Below are positions 38,420-57,548 of a stretch of 64,000 nucleotides of DNA, in pieces; the stretch's first letter is position 1; the number at the start of each line of letters is the position of its first letter. The notes beneath the pieces are model-generated. The model ran no database searches. It was not told the origin of the DNA and saw nothing but the letters and a program-made list of their open reading frames with translations. Source of the DNA: Oscheius tipulae (Eukaryota; Nematoda; Chromadorea; Rhabditida; Rhabditidae); NCBI GenBank assembly GCA_037178975.1, contig JASJZH010000003.1, positions 2,356,001 through 2,420,000 of the forward strand. Direction: 5' to 3'. The position numbers were made by a program, and so were the translations under genes.

Positions 38420-39004
38420 ATGTCTGTCTCTTCGGTCAACTCCGTCTGCCGTCTACCGGAACCCTACAAGTCGTTCAGCCGTAGTCAAGCCGCAGAGTGG
38501 TTTCGTCGCAAGACCGAGGAGGGAAAACCGATCTCTCTCAAGGAACTGGGCAGCGGGACCGCCTACGCGGAGCTGCTTCATCGTCTCTACCCGAAGGTCG
38601 TCAACCCGAGGAAGATCAACAGGAAGCCGCGGACCGAGCACGAGAAGCTGTTCAACTGGCAAATTCTGCAGACCGGACTGTACAGACTCGGCGTCGAAAA
38701 GGTTGTGGATATCTTCGAGCTCGTCAAACCGATCAGCTCGCAGGGATTAAACTTCTGTCGCTGGTTCATCGCCTTCTTCGAGTTGAACAGTATGATCTTG
38801 AACTCGGCAGAAGAAATCTCGTCCAGGAGAGAACCAAAGCCAAACAAGAAGATCTCGTGCTTCGATCAGGGGCCGAGGACCGAGGCCAAGGACTCTGACG
38901 CCGGCAAAATGCCACAGATGGACATCCCGCCTCTTCTGAACGTCAAACACGTGCTTTGGACCGAGGCCAGCGAGTTCGACTTCAACAGATACGAGCGCAA
39001 GTAA
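38420..39004 (+). CDS. EB1-like calponin-homology protein, single exon
   Basis: Encodes 194 residues in one exon. The core ELGSGTAYAELLHRLYPKVV, then NWQILQTGLYRLGVEK and CRWFIAFFELN, matches the calponin-homology domain of EB1/MAPRE plus-end microtubule proteins (the SGAAYCQ, FKILQAGFKRMGVDK and VQWFKKFFDAN positions of EB1). The usual C-terminal EB homology coiled coil is absent; instead the tail is short and charged, ending FNRYERK. It could bind microtubules without dimerising, or be a fast-evolving, perhaps sperm-specific, derivative. Lack of introns among intron-rich neighbours hints at retroposition. Confidence 0.85.
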   Translation: MSVSSVNSVCRLPEPYKSFSRSQAAEWFRRKTEEGKPISLKELGSGTAYAELLHRLYPKVVNPRKINRKPRTEHEKLFNWQILQTGLYRLGVEKVVDIFELVKPISSQGLNFCRWFIAFFELNSMILNSAEEISSRREPKPNKKISCFDQGPRTEAKDSDAGKMPQMDIPPLLNVKHVLWTEASEFDFNRYERK

Positions 39005-39545
39005 ACTAGATGCGAAGTTCTTGCTTTGTGTTCTATTTTTTTTTACAACAGACTTCCTGACACTAAACTATTTCCGAACAGTTCTTGGAAAGTTTTGGAG
39101 CTGAGAAATATAAGACAGACGGGCACAGAAGGTGGAACATGGTAGGAACTGCTCAAACAAAGTTATTTCCGATGAAGTTCGGTGAGTTTGGGAATAAGAT
39201 AATGGAGTTATCGCTCAACCTTCCTTGGAACAAGCTACTCGACTTTATAGAAAGTTTGTTATTGAAGAATTACAACTCTTCGGGGCTCAGGGTTCACTGT
39301 GAATGAGCAAAGAAGATGGAGACTCATAAGAACTGCTAGAAAAAAGGCTTTTTCGTCGGCGAAACTTAGTCAACATCGAACCAATGACACGAAAGCCATT
39401 TAGTAACTCTGAAACGAAATTTTCGATTTTACAAACTGTTCTCGTGGGTTTTAGCTGTATGAAGCTAAATAATCTACTGCGGCTGGGCAGAAAAGGCTGA
39501 AGTCATTATAAAACAGTCCTTTCGACGGCAAAATTCAGAAGAATC
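39005..39545. other. intergenic
   Basis: 3' flank of the EB1-like gene and of the small minus-strand gene. AT-rich, with no convincing coding frame. Confidence 0.4.
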
Positions 39546-39851
39546 AGACCAAAAACATGATAGCCGTGTAGTCTCCGTTTCCATCGGCCATTCCGACTGT
39601 ACAATTTCAGAACAAGAAATACAGAATTTTAGCCCTAAAAAGCTCAAAATCTAAAGTGATTGAGCAGAGATGGCGAGCTTTGTTACGAAATAACTTATAG
39701 CATTACAATAAAGTCGGGCCAAGAACATGAAAACTCACGCCAGGAACAAAATACCGACGGATCCGAGAAGCATTGGATCCAAACCACCACCCGAGGCACG
39801 GAAAGGTGCATCGTAAGATCCTCCAGGCGGAGGCTGCTGCTCTTTTGCCAT
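39546..39851 (-). CDS. small membrane protein, start exon clear, end uncertain
   Basis: The first exon begins at 39851 with MAKEQQPPPGGSYDAPF, runs through a Gly/Ser linker and reaches a hydrophobic stretch (LDPMLLGSVGILFLA) before a GTGAGT donor at about 39737. A possible second exon starts after a TTGTACAG acceptor near 39593. In phase it gives a short basic and hydrophobic tail, but another frame there (GMADGNGDYTAIMFLV) looks equally protein-like, so the end is unsettled. It is likely a small single-pass membrane protein. No family is named. Confidence 0.5.
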
Positions 39852-40324
39852 TTCTAAATGGTTCCCTATTAACTAGCTTATCCAGAATTGGTCTCGAGAT
39901 ATCAATACGACTACGATCGATCTTCAGCGAGAACAGCGTACAAGTGAGTTCGTGGAAATGTTTATTATGAGATTCAACGAAGAGTTCGATGAGGTGAGCT
40001 ACCAGTTTTTAGGAGACGAGATCCTGAGACGAGAGAGATACCTGTAAGATGAGAGGGAAAATGAAACCGGAAACTAACAATATGACACAATAAAGATAAA
40101 CGACTTTCTATAGGGCTCTTTTCATCATATTTTGATTCTTTTGTGGCCCATCACTATCTTTCTTTCTCTGCTAACTTTCGTATTTTATTTCATTGTTTAT
40201 GTTGTATTTTTGGAGCATCTGAGGGCTCTCTTTTACACCAATAATATTCAAATAGACGGATGAATCTAAAGGAGGTACGCGTAGCCGGAAGAGGTTTGTA
40301 AAAGGGGAAGGAGATGTTGTGAGA
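39852..40324. other. intergenic between small membrane gene and RBM26
   Basis: Short divergent/convergent spacer. It contains the 3' region of the RBM26 gene and no recognisable gene. Confidence 0.4.
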
Positions 40325-42924
40325 TCACTCGGCTGCCTCGAGTTCAATAGGCGAAGAGAGATCTTGAACCGGTTGCGGCTGTTCTTCCAGCTTGTTCGTC
40401 GTCGTCGAAACCTTCAGGACGTTGCCGGAGACTTCGGGAGGGCTCTTCAGAACCTACAGAAGAGAATATTAAAACTTTACAGGCTAAAGACTCACCTTTT
40501 CAGCGTCATCGGAGTCTTTGTAGATATAAACGGCCGAGATTTCACTGCCAGCACCGGGCTGTATCTCAATGTCTAAAAGCTCGCCGACGGCTTCCATGGC
40601 CTCGGTCACTTTCTGCTCGTCATCCAACTGAAAAGTAGGATTATGCAATTATATTTAGAGGAAATGAGAATTTGATTTACATAAGCATTGTCTCAAAGAG
40701 ACGTTATCCAACCTTAATATAAAAAAAGTAAGATCCTACCGTGAAACCAGTGACGAGAAGAGCAGTGCCGGTAGCTTTCTTTTTGATTGGTGAGCTCTGA
40801 TGAAGCGGGGCGGTCCTTTTCCGACTCACAGCATCGGCGGCCTCTTCCTCCTCGGCGCCCTTCTTCAGCAGCTCGTCGAGAAGAGCCTGATTTTCTTTCA
40901 AAGCAGCCGTGTTTTCCTCCAACTGTCGGCTCAGAGACGTTGAGAGAGTCTTGGCAACGGTGATCTGCTCGGAGGTGCTTTTGGCCATATCCTTCAGACG
41001 CTTCTTCGTTTCCTGGTCCGTACTTTCGTCCTTCAGCTTCGTCAATATCGTTTTCTGCTGCTTCAGGAGCGATTCCAACAGCGTCGTCTGCTTCTTGTGC
41101 GCCTCCAGAATGCTTTTGGCCTTGCTCGAGAGCTCCTTCTTCTTGATCTTGGCCTTTTCCTTGGCCGAAAATGCCGTGTTGACGAACTTCGACTCGCCCA
41201 CAGTGGCCACCTTCGGCTTTTCAACGGGAGCGGTGTTGGGCTTGCTCACACGGATTCCCGAGCTTAAGCTGGTAGCCACATCAGCGTTCTGAACATGAAA
41301 TTTTATTGAATTTAGCAAGGAAATCGCCTACATTTGGACTGCCGTTCTCTCCCTCCGGTGGCCGATAGTAATTGACACGAATGAAGCGATTGTTCAGTAC
41401 CGGGGCCGGCGATTTTACGGCAGCGGTGGCTTCAGCCTTGCAGTAGAAACTGATCAGGGCCGATTCCGGGTCTCCGTCGAAGCGAACCTAGAAATAAAAA
41501 AAATATTGTGGAAACAGAAAAAGACAAACCTGAATGTTTGAAATATTGCCAAACTGAGCAAAGTGCTCGTTCAATTTCGCAATGTTGTTCTGCTCCTGCG
41601 GAATTCGGCTCACATGAATCGTCTTCCCGTCGCCAATACCGCGATTCTGACCGCCGAAATGGCCGCCCTGATGTCCACCACGACCTCGGCCTCTTCCTCG
41701 CATTCCGCCTCTCATCGGACCGGTATGGATTGGTCCAGAGGACGGATCCACCGGGACGCCAGAACTTGGATCGTAGCCGGGAACCGTGTTGACGCTGAAG
41801 GACGAGGGTCTCCACGGGGCCTGTGTCATCTGCAGGGGCAGTGGGGGCGGCGGAACCGAATAGTTAGCAGTCGTCAGAGCCGGAGCCTCGGGATTGTAGC
41901 CCTCGACATTTGAACCGGTATTAGGAGCATTGTAGATACCTTCGACACCGGGAGGCGGTGGATTCAGCGGATTGTAGCCGGGAGGAGGCACACTGGAAGT
42001 TTTATCACGACATTACCAGGAAGTCTTCGAAATTACCTCATGTTGAAGGGTGCCTTGGCTATCCCACCCATCAGATCCATCGAATCACGATCGAAGACGA
42101 CAGGATCGGATCCGTGATCGTACGGACAGGCATCACCACGAGTACAGTAGCCCTTTTCTGCAACTTCACTTAATTTTTGAAAGAAAACAAAACCTACCAT
42201 CGTAGTCTCGACATCTCCGCTTCTTCTCGCCACTTTTCCGTCGATCACCGGATCGGGATCTGGACCGACTTCGTCTTTGACGACGTTCTGGGGAGCGACG
42301 ACGATCTCCCCTTCTCTCTCCTCTCCGAGGTGACCGCGAACGCCGGCGCACGTCTCGATCCCGATTCGAAGACTCTTTTTTGAGTTCCGAAGCCGGCGGA
42401 CTGATTCGTCTGCGGACCACGACTTTTAATTCGTCCTTCTTCGAATCCTCTCTCCGAGACGTCGTTTTTCTGACATCGGACTTGACTTCTCGCGTAGGTT
42501 TTGACTCCTCCTTGTCTTCTTTTATCGCCTCCTCTTCTTTCTTCTTTGCTGGAGGAGCCGACTGCTTCTGTTCGATGTAGGAGCCGTCTTTTAAAACCTC
42601 GAACAACTTCTCGACGAAACGTTTCGTATCTAAATGGGGTAGCTTTAGAAAGATTAACTCGAAACTACTCACTTCCTCCCAAAAAGATGTCCAGTTGAGC
42701 AGCGCAAAATTCGCGGGTCTCATCGTCGGTCTTGTCCGGCTTGCGGATCAAACTCAGGACGTACGTGGCAAGATCACTGGGTTGGGCATCGCAACTAAAA
42801 ATGAACATTTAAATAGATTATAAGTTATTCTGCTGCGAACTTATAAAAAAAAAACTACTTACATTGGTTTGAGCTCCTTTAACAGCCAGCTTGTCAAGGC
42901 ATCCACGTTTTCAATCAACACCAT
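40325..42924 (-). CDS. rbm-26: RNA-binding protein RBM26/RBM27
   Basis: A nuclear RNA-binding protein whose relatives work in the poly(A) tail exosome targeting (PAXT) pathway. Start at 42924, stop at 40325-40327, several introns. Domains in order: an N-terminal PWI-like helical domain (TSWLLKELKP, RFVEKLFEVLKDGSYIEQ), a Glu/Lys then Arg/Ser-rich region (RRSRSPRRGERRGDRR), one CCCH zinc finger with C-x8-C-x5-C-x3-H spacing (GYCTRGDACPYDHG), a Pro-rich linker, an RRM (KTIHVSRIPQEQNN, RFIRVNYYRPP), a coiled coil (about 40800-41200; KEKAKIKKKELSSKAKSI) and a second RRM-like C-terminus (AVYIYKDSDDAEK). This order is diagnostic. The symbol follows the nematode orthologue. Confidence 0.93.
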
Positions 42925-43717
42925 TCCTGCTGATTTCCGACGACCTGAAAGAATAGCTTTACAAACGCTGAAAAGAGAAGAAAGAATTATGAAAGGCATG
43001 AAATAGGGGTGCATTTAAAAAAAAGGACAATATTTCAATTTCTCCCATAATTGTAAGGAAGCTCAAGTATCGCTTTGTAAAAACCCAGAGAAAAGTGTAA
43101 AAGTGAACGAATACTGAAAAGAGAAAAGAGAGCGAGAAAAAAGTGCGCGCAATATGACCGCAGCAGTGAAAACAGGTTAGCGGACAGCGACCGGACAATG
43201 CTGTTGCTGGATTGAAGGTCTTGTTCACCGTGGTCGTAAATTACGGGTGATACTGATAGGATTGAAACTAAGATATGCGAATTTACGAAAAAAGGATAAG
43301 TGAAATGAAAGAAAAGGTGCGACGAACGGGTTGCAACAAGCGCCGCACATCAAAATGCAAAACGAGCTTGCTCTCTTTCTCTCTCCCTTCGTAGTTTACA
43401 ACATCCGCCGCGTTTTCCCACATCTAGGCTTCCTACTTTTCAGATCAGACTGCCTTAAAATACCTTAAATTAATTAGAGAAACAAAAACAAGAAGCCCCG
43501 AAGAGACACCTGGCAGCTTGTGTGAGGCTGCGTTTACAGAGTCAACAAAAAGAGAGGCGAGGAGCGGAGAATCCAAGTGGCCACCGAGCTGGTTCTCCAA
43601 TATCAAGACCAACTCATTTCCTCCTATTTTTCCTTGGTATCCGAGCAGTATTTTATGTCACAGCCGCGTATTCTTAGGCGCTGTAGCAACTCTTTTACCT
43701 ATGAGAAACCGATTGAG
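42925..43717. other. divergent promoter region of RBM26 and MOSPD2
   Basis: Lies between two divergent genes. It contains AT-rich tracts and a CTTTCTCTCTC run near 43373-43388. No gene is seen; an in-frame open extension upstream of the MOSPD2 start codon reaches 43577. Confidence 0.5.
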
Positions 43718-45927
43718 ATGGCGAAACCATCGACAAATAATAGCAGTCTGGAGGAGAGGATAAAACAGGCAAGTTTCAATGAGCATGATGAGCAAGGAGA
43801 TCAATTTGCCTTTTCAGGAGAGGTTTTACGCTAAGGTTACACCACGAGACCGACATAGGATTGAGAATGAGAAATGGTGGCTCAAGAGAATGCTCGAAGG
43901 CTGTAGGAACGACGAGGATGTTGCTTTTGCAGTGGTCATGGAATGTCTACGTTGGAGAGTGACCTTCGACATTGAATGCATCAGTCTCCTTTCGCTAAAA
44001 GAGCTTCTGGACAAGCAGTTGATCTACCTTTACGGGAAAGATCTCAACCATACGGATATTTGTGAGTTTACAAGTGGAAAATAACAAAAACAATGCGTAG
44101 TGTGGATAAACTTGCGACATTACCACGCCGGAGATCAGCGGTTTGAACAGCTTTTTGCTTTTTGGCTAGAGAGACAGTACATGGACACGAAGGGCGAGCC
44201 TGTGACAATATTTTTCGACATGACGGATAGTAAGCTAAGGAATATGGTAAGGAGCAACGGGAGAAGGAAAGAAAGACCGCTTAGGACCTAAATATGTTCA
44301 AGTTCATGCTGAAACTCATCAAGTACTACTACCCGGGCTCTGTTCGTGAGCTTCTGGTCTACAATTCCCCGACTATTTTCAATGCTCCGTGGAAAGTGGG
44401 TCAAGTAAGAGGGCAATATCAAGCATTAGGTGATAATAAGCTGGCTAGAAGAGGGACATCCAGCCATTCATCAAATTGATCGAGACAACGTTATCGACTA
44501 CGTGCATCCGGACTATCTTCGGCCCGAGTTAGGTGGAGATGTGAGTTCAAAAAGAAAAAACTTTCAATTTCATGCGAATTACACGCCCGCTTGCCAGCAG
44601 GAATCCTATTAGCCCAACGCTAGTGCTGTGGCGTTGTTTTTCTCCACTCTATCTAATCTCTTGGACAATTTCTTTTTTTGAGCAGTCCTTGAGGGAGTGG
44701 ACATGCTCGTTTTAAGGCACCCTGAGTGTAGTGGGACAGCTGTCCTCAAACCTCGAAGTTGCCCTCTCGGATCTCGTTACATTTTACCGCCGTCGAGACG
44801 ACTTTTTCTTCTTTTAATTCCTCTTTCCTTGAGCCTAAAGACGGGTTTTATAGAGTCCATTCGTCTTCAGTATGGCCGAGATAACCAAATGTCTACCCGT
44901 AGCACCAACAGACGACGACGGATTCGTGGATTCCGTTCTTGACCAGCGTGGAAATATGGATGACTTCAATCGTAGAGTGAGTATTACCTAAACCTGAAAA
45001 CGTATCCACAGCAGAGCGTTACTTTTGATGACCCAGAAACTCCTGGCCGGAGGGAACCTCTTACACTGGTCAAAAAGCCGCCCAGTCGATCATCCAGTGT
45101 TCGTAGGAACGGGGCTTTCTCGAGCATGGTCAAAAGTATCGTGGACAAGCGTTTACATGCCCAGGAATGGTTCTCGAGTGAGGGAATGCATTTTAGGTTT
45201 GTTCAGTCTCAGTATACAAGGCAAAAGTTTTCAGCCCGAGAGAAGAAGTCACTTTACAGAAAGTTGACGGAGAAAATGATTTGGTCGACGTTCTTATTGT
45301 CAGAAATGGGTCCACCAAGCCATGGATGTACAAAATCAAAACCACGTCTCCTGAGAAGTTCAGAGTGCGACCTAGCGCAGGAATAGTGCAGCCAAATGGG
45401 ACAGAAATTGTCAGAGTTTACCTACAGAACGGTAAGTAGAACGCAGAAGGGGTAACAAAATAGCAATTCAGAATACAAGTACTCCTGTGCTAAGGAGAAG
45501 TTTTTGGTGATGGCAGTCGAGACACCCGATGTCCAGACCGACCGTTTTGCAGAAATTTGGAAGAGTCAAACGGCTGTGAAAGTGGAACACAAGCTAAAGT
45601 GCAGGGTGGTAGACAATGGACAGGGAGATAACAGGCCTGAACGAAAGTCCAGTCTCCTGACTACGCAGGTTAGTGAATTCGTAATCAGGAATGGCAAACT
45701 TTTTCCAGCAAGATCAAATCGAAGATTTGAGGACAGAGCTTCGTCAATTGGCCAACACACAGCGGCTGATTATTGTCGTGCTGGCCTTCCTTTTCGCGAT
45801 CTTGTTCATTTCTATGCTTTATGAGCGGTCCAATTACGATAGCTTGAGAACTTCGATAGATCTATTTACAACTAAACACGCCCGAGCAGCCGAGCAGATC
45901 AATGTTGGCAAAGGAGACGAACTCTAA
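43718..45927 (+). CDS. motile sperm domain-containing protein 2 (MOSPD2-like)
   Basis: An ER membrane contact-site tether: a CRAL-TRIO lipid-binding domain, an MSP domain that binds FFAT motifs on partner organelle proteins, and a C-terminal tail anchor. The CRAL-TRIO part shows FAFWLERQYMDTKGEPVTIF and KFMLKLIKYYYPGSVRELL. The MSP domain includes MYKIKTTSPEKFRVRPSAG and EKFLVMAVETPDVQTD. The end has a predicted anchor (LIIVVLAFLFAILFISMLY) followed by about 30 residues. Exon 1 (43718-43768) ends at a GC donor (CAG|GCAAGT); reading through would stop at once, so the 48-nt GC-AG intron is required. An alternative in-frame ATG lies upstream near 43654. Confidence 0.92.
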
Positions 45928-46506
45928 CGACAAACCGGTGCAACTGTCCTTACGAACCTCTCTAGCATGGTCACATTCTTCCCTATGCTCATTGTTGTTT
46001 TCGAATAAAAGTTTTCAAAGACTTTAGTAAACGTTGGCATTGTACTTGATGTTTCACTAGGATTGTGGAATAATAATAAGCGTGGGCAACAAGAAAAAGG
46101 AGAGGGAGGAGGAAATGAGTAAAAAAAATAGTGAAACCTGATCAATGCTGTTGGCTGTTTTCCAATCTGTCCAAAAAGTGTGGTTCGTGGCGGGACCTGG
46201 CCTCCGCTACCGTATTTGATACTCAGTCGAAGCGAAATCTGACCGACCAACACTCAATTCCTAAATTTTTTCCTTCAAAATTCGTTGATTTCACTGTATT
46301 TTCCCAGGATTTTCATGTTTATTCGTTGATTAGATCAAGCAGAACCGTTTGTGACGCGATTTGTATTGATTCGAACACCTGAAAATGCCAGAGAAATATT
46401 TGTTTTATCGGTTTCTGCCTCTTTTCTCAAAGTTTCCCTGTTTGCATATTCTTTCACTCCTTCTCTTTATTTTTTTGGGTTCTAAAAGAATTATTTTGCA
46501 GGTAAA
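45928..46506. other. intergenic before RPL23
   Basis: Polyadenylation region of MOSPD2 (AATAAA near 46004) and promoter plus trans-splice acceptor (TTTTGCAG, 46494-46501) of RPL23. No gene is seen. Confidence 0.5.
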
Positions 46507-47005
<499 letters not shown>

Positions 47006-47426
47006 GCTGTTACTGTTATCGGGAAACCGAATAAATCGTTGTATAATTCGATGAATAAGCTTGTTTTACGGCTGTTTAACCGTTACGTCGTCTTGTGGCA
47101 GTCTCACTTCCTCTTTTTTTCGCGTTCGGATTTCTTGGCTTGCCGTTTGAATAAGGGCCAGTGAAACAACCGGCGCGCTCCAAGTCGAAACGCGCCCTAT
47201 GGGCAAATCCATCAAATAGACCTTTTGATACAGCGTTATCAGAACAGCTTTTTCTTTGAGTGTCGTTGATTCTCAAATTCTGTTGTTTCTCATCGATCTA
47301 TTTGCTTGCTGTTTTTGAACACACTTTGTTCACAGTGGTCCCGTAACCAGAAAAATCTTGCTGCTTTCTTCATATGTTGTTTCGTTCTCTTACCAGTTTC
47401 CTCTCGTAATGATTGTATTCAGGGTC

Positions 47427-48173
47427 ATGGTTTCCTTGGGAGGCGAGGGTTCTGCTTTTCCACCTGGGTCCACCGTGGAGTTCATCACAGCTCTCGATGC
47501 CAAAGTCCGTGGAGAAGTTGTATGCTTTGATCCCGCTGTAAAGGTAGAGTCTTCACACTTCTTTGGCTCATGCCAAATCTTCTAGGCTCTAGTGATCAAG
47601 GACAATATTTCTGGCGGTAAACCTATTCTGCGGTTGTTCAATCTGGCCATGATCAAGGATGTGAGTCTCTCAGCTTCTCTTTTCAATAACCTCGTTCCAC
47701 TTTTAGGTCAAGGAGATTGCGGCTCCATCCTCCAAAGAGTCTATGGAATCCCTGCTTCATAATTGTCAGCCGGCCAACGAGAAAACCACTGCCGAAGCTG
47801 AAAAGCGACTTCGACAGGAGCTGATGGAGGAGAATGTTAGCCTGGAAGGCCAATATGCTTTTGTTCAGCTGCGTCGGACTCTGAATGACGTCGAGTGGAT
47901 GGTAGGCGTTTATTTTTTACTTCAAATAGCTATTGTTTTATTCAGGGACCAAACATAAAGGTCTTAGACCGTGTGCTAGTCAAGCCGCCGTATTCCACCG
48001 ACAGTGTTGAGCCGCTCGTCTCAGAAGTATGTCTTAATTTTTTATTATTTTCAAGGCAGTTTCAGGACAAAGATGCCGACAAAAGTCACAGCGCTGTCGC
48101 CCATGTGAAGAAGATTCTCGGCAAGCCTTTTGTTCCAGACCATCGGCTGACAGCCAGCTGCGAAAAAATCTGA
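47427..48173 (+). CDS. LSM12: LSM12 homologue
   Basis: Exons 47427-47543, 47586-47660, 47707-47901, 47946-48026 and 48066-48173 give 191 residues, close to human LSM12. The N-terminal LSm fold has STVEFITALDAKVRGEVVCF, and the C-terminal anticodon-binding-like domain has ENVSLEGQYAF, IKVLDRVLVKPPY and SAVAHVKKILGKPF. LSM12 links ataxin-2 to other partners in translational control and circadian timing in animals. The ATG lies 4 bases after a TATTCAG acceptor. Confidence 0.94.
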
Positions 48174-49001
48174 GCTGGCCGTCTTTGTGCAGAAGAATCT
48201 CGGTTTTGGTTCCCCGTTTTGCTCATTCCCTTCCGTCTAACTGAATTCTCCGTCTTCTCTCTTCTCCCTACCATGCTGTAATTATTTTGTTTGAGTGGAT
48301 TATTTACGCTCTTCTTCGGGGTAGATGGGTATTTTCTGGAAAAATTCCCCTCAGACGCACCTTTCGTGATAACATGCGGGCGTTTCTCTCTCTGTCCATG
48401 TTCCAGAACGTCCCGCCAGCGTAGCAATGTGCCTTTTTCCCGTCTCTTCTGTAATTGTTTGTATTTCGTCAGTTCTCTCTCCCACCGTAGTTAGTGTGAA
48501 ATACCCATTTTTGAGCATTTGGTGACTCTCTCTCTCGATCCTCTTCCCCATTTTAAGTTATTGTCAAAAGTCTGTAAAATAAAAAATTGACGGGAAGAAC
48601 TGAAAAGCCTGGCGGTACATGTCCGCAGCGTACTTTTCCGCCATGAAAGGGTGGTATCTAACTTTTGATGGCTCTTTCCCTAACTACCGACTTGTTTATC
48701 AAAAGATAAGGACTGTTCTGAAGCTTCGATTTTCCTTTTTTCGGTCTTTCTTTTAAAGACTCACTAATCAATGCACAACAAGGCAAAAAAGGACATTCCC
48801 GAGGTCCCGAACGAGCCGTTCTTCGCCATTTGTTGACGATAGTCGAATATTGTTTGTTCTTCGTTCTGTCACGAGTCCCCTGCGGGGGAGAGGCCCCCTC
48901 TACGCGAATTTTTGAGCCACCTGGAATTCTCTTTGTTCCAGAGTCATTACTCAGTTTTTTTTACCCTCAAGAGTTCTAAAGATCGGATTTTCAGGATCGA
49001 A
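48174..49001. other. 3' UTR and intergenic before the methyltransferase
   Basis: Pyrimidine-rich (TCTCTCTC runs near 48528-48536), with AATAAAA near 48578. The tail ends in a TTTTCAG acceptor at about 48993, just before the next start codon. No gene is seen. Confidence 0.5.
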
Positions 49002-51123
49002 ATGGCGACGGGAGACGACGATCTGCCCCAGCTGCCGGCTGACACACTGGCCATTCTGGCTCAATTCAGGCTCGTTGATTGGTTATAGTTTAGAGCGAGG
49101 AGCATCGCAATGACAAGAAATTGGGGCTTTCTTTCGTCAGTTCTCTCTCCCATACGCAGGACTTTTGGCATTCGAAAGTGAAGCAAACAGAAAGTAGAAA
49201 AGAGGAGAAAGGCGTTGAATCGAATTGCTGTTCAATCGTCAAAGATATGCTTTTATAGTGGGTGGTAGTCTTGTCTATGAAACAATTTTTGAAGTTGACA
49301 CGATATTCTTTTCGCGCAAAACATTGGTAGAGCGTAAAAATCGAACTCTCGAAGTTAGTTTAAATTCAGGAAACATTAGTCAGACCCGCTACTTGACCGC
49401 GTTTTCCAGAATAGTTGCTCCAATAGTCACCACAATTTAGCTAGGCTCTCAAGTTCCCAGTAGCTGTCGAAACTGCATCCTTCTTCTCCTTTCTATTGTA
49501 ACCGAAGAGCCTCAATTTTTGCTTTAAAAAACACAGGAATGGACACCCTTACTTTTATGGTCAAACCTCCTATTAGAAGTCACACATCCCAGATAGCCAA
49601 AGAAATGTATAGTCATGGTATCTCTCTGAGCAAAGCAATACTAAGTACTTGCCTGTCACTGGGGGTAAACATGCCCGTAAACAAGCCGCTTAACCAGGAA
49701 TCTGCCTCATTCGATTAGCTTCAGCTCTATCTATCGTCTCCCTCCAATATCGTTTTCATTTCAGAAAAGAGCAGGACGAGAGGATACAGCTGGAGTCCGA
49801 GGGCAAGGTGACGATAGACGAGGATTGGCAGGTTCGTTGTACCTTTCTCGCTCTTGTGATCCTTCCCGTCACCTGACTGACCATTTCTTCTTGCAGCTTT
49901 CGCAGTTCTGGTACTCGTCAGAAACGGCGCGGACGCTGTGTAATGAAGCAATTTCTGCCTGTCAGGGCAAGGGACGCGTGGCATGCATTTCTTCACCCAC
50001 CTTGATGGAATATTTCCATGAAACCGAGGTCAGTTTAGGTGTTTTTTGTTGTTAAAAAGCTCAAATCTTGTAGGAATGTTCATCCGGAACTGTCCAGCTC
50101 AAAGTCCTCGAATATGACCAACGTTTCGGGAAGCGCTATCCCGAAGAATTCGTCTTCTACGACTACAATCATCCACTTGAGCTGCCCGAGGATATTAAAA
50201 GTGTTAGTGATCGTAGGCTTAAAAAATGAAGAGTTAAGAAAGTTTCGACGTCGTGGTAGCCGACCCGCCGTTCTTGTCGGACGAATGTCTTGTCAAGACG
50301 GCCCAGACGATACGAGTTCTGGGCAAGAAAGATGCGAAGATCATTCTCTGCACGGGTGCCATTATGGAGGAAGTTGTGAGTTTTTTTCCTCCCATTTTGT
50401 AAAATTCATAGTCTGCTTCAGCCCATTTCACTATGATTTTGACATAATAGATTCATTAAAAGTGGCCCAGTGCTTGATGAGACGGCAGAAACGATTCTTC
50501 GTATTGTTCGATTGTTGAATTCGTAGTTGGAGCGCTAACCGACTGCGCCATGTGGCGAGCTAGCTTCCGCCGTTCACCGCACGTATGAACTTGGTTAAGG
50601 ACCCAATCTCTAGATATAAACTACTGACAAGGCTATCTGGGAAGTTGGCGAGCCTAATTTTAAGAAAATTCTTGACATTTGAAATTGACCCAAAGCTCAA
50701 TGCTCTGGGGAGGAAGACTCCTTTTTGACCGCTTTCACTTCGACCAGCTGTTCTCCCCTTTATATTCCTTCGCCAATTGTACTACGTCCGACTATATGCG
50801 CATTAAGTTTCGGCCAGAATAGGTCTATTTTGGGTGCAGACGAAACCGTCTCTCTCTTTCTCCGACATTACACCCAAATTGGTTCTGACATCTTGACATT
50901 TTTCTCCAAACATTACCCCCGAATGACAAGCACCCTTCTTCCTTTTCTGCGTGGCATCCCTCTAATCCTGGAAGCCACAATCGACACCTACCCGATCATC
51001 CTCAATTTCCAGGCTGGCCGTCTCCTAGGAGTAAAACGGACCCCATTCAAACCCCAACACGCTAACAACCTTGCCAACGACTTTGCCAGCTTCGTCAACT
51101 TTGAGCCCAAGTTCCTCGTTTGA
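49002..51123 (+). CDS. EEF1AKMT1: eEF1A lysine methyltransferase 1 (EEF1AKMT1/N6AMT2 family)
   Basis: A class I SAM-dependent methyltransferase that modifies a lysine of elongation factor eEF1A. It starts [20 protein letters not shown], continues with [20 protein letters not shown], then [19 protein letters not shown], the catalytic-type motif [16 protein letters not shown] and [13 protein letters not shown]. The last exon, from about 51012 after a long intron, gives [20 protein letters not shown], matching the human C-terminus. Exon 1 must end at 49069 to join exon 2 (49765) in phase, which requires a GC donor (TTCAG|GCTCGT). A tRNA-like relic lies in the last intron. Confidence 0.9.
50521..50560 (-). 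pseudogene. tRNA 5'-half relic
   Basis: The minus strand reads GCCACATGGCGCAGTCGG then TTAGCGCTCC and CTACGAA, i.e. an acceptor remnant, a perfect A-box and an Arg-like anticodon loop. The 3' half, with the B-box, is missing. It lies in the last intron of the eEF1A methyltransferase gene. Confidence 0.6.
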
Positions 51124-51380
51124 TTTTGTTGTTACATTTTACCGTTTTTGTTGATTTTGAAGATTCTGATTTTATTGATAGTATTCTATGAATATGTGGT
51201 CCTGGCCACCATGTATCTGATTCTATTGGTTAACGTTGTTCCATGACGAAGTTGCAGATCGAATATCAATGTGAAAAGACGGTCCTCTTCTTTACAAATA
51301 TCTAATTCTATATTCTAACCTGTATACCGTGTATACACCCCCTATTATTACGGATTTATCGGTCGATTGTTCCCAAAAAA

Positions 51381-57548
<6,168 letters not shown>

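Noticed and set aside
41563..41913. 116-codon plus-strand frame
   Set aside because: Shadow of the Pro/Gly-rich RBM26 linker and RRM exon on the minus strand.
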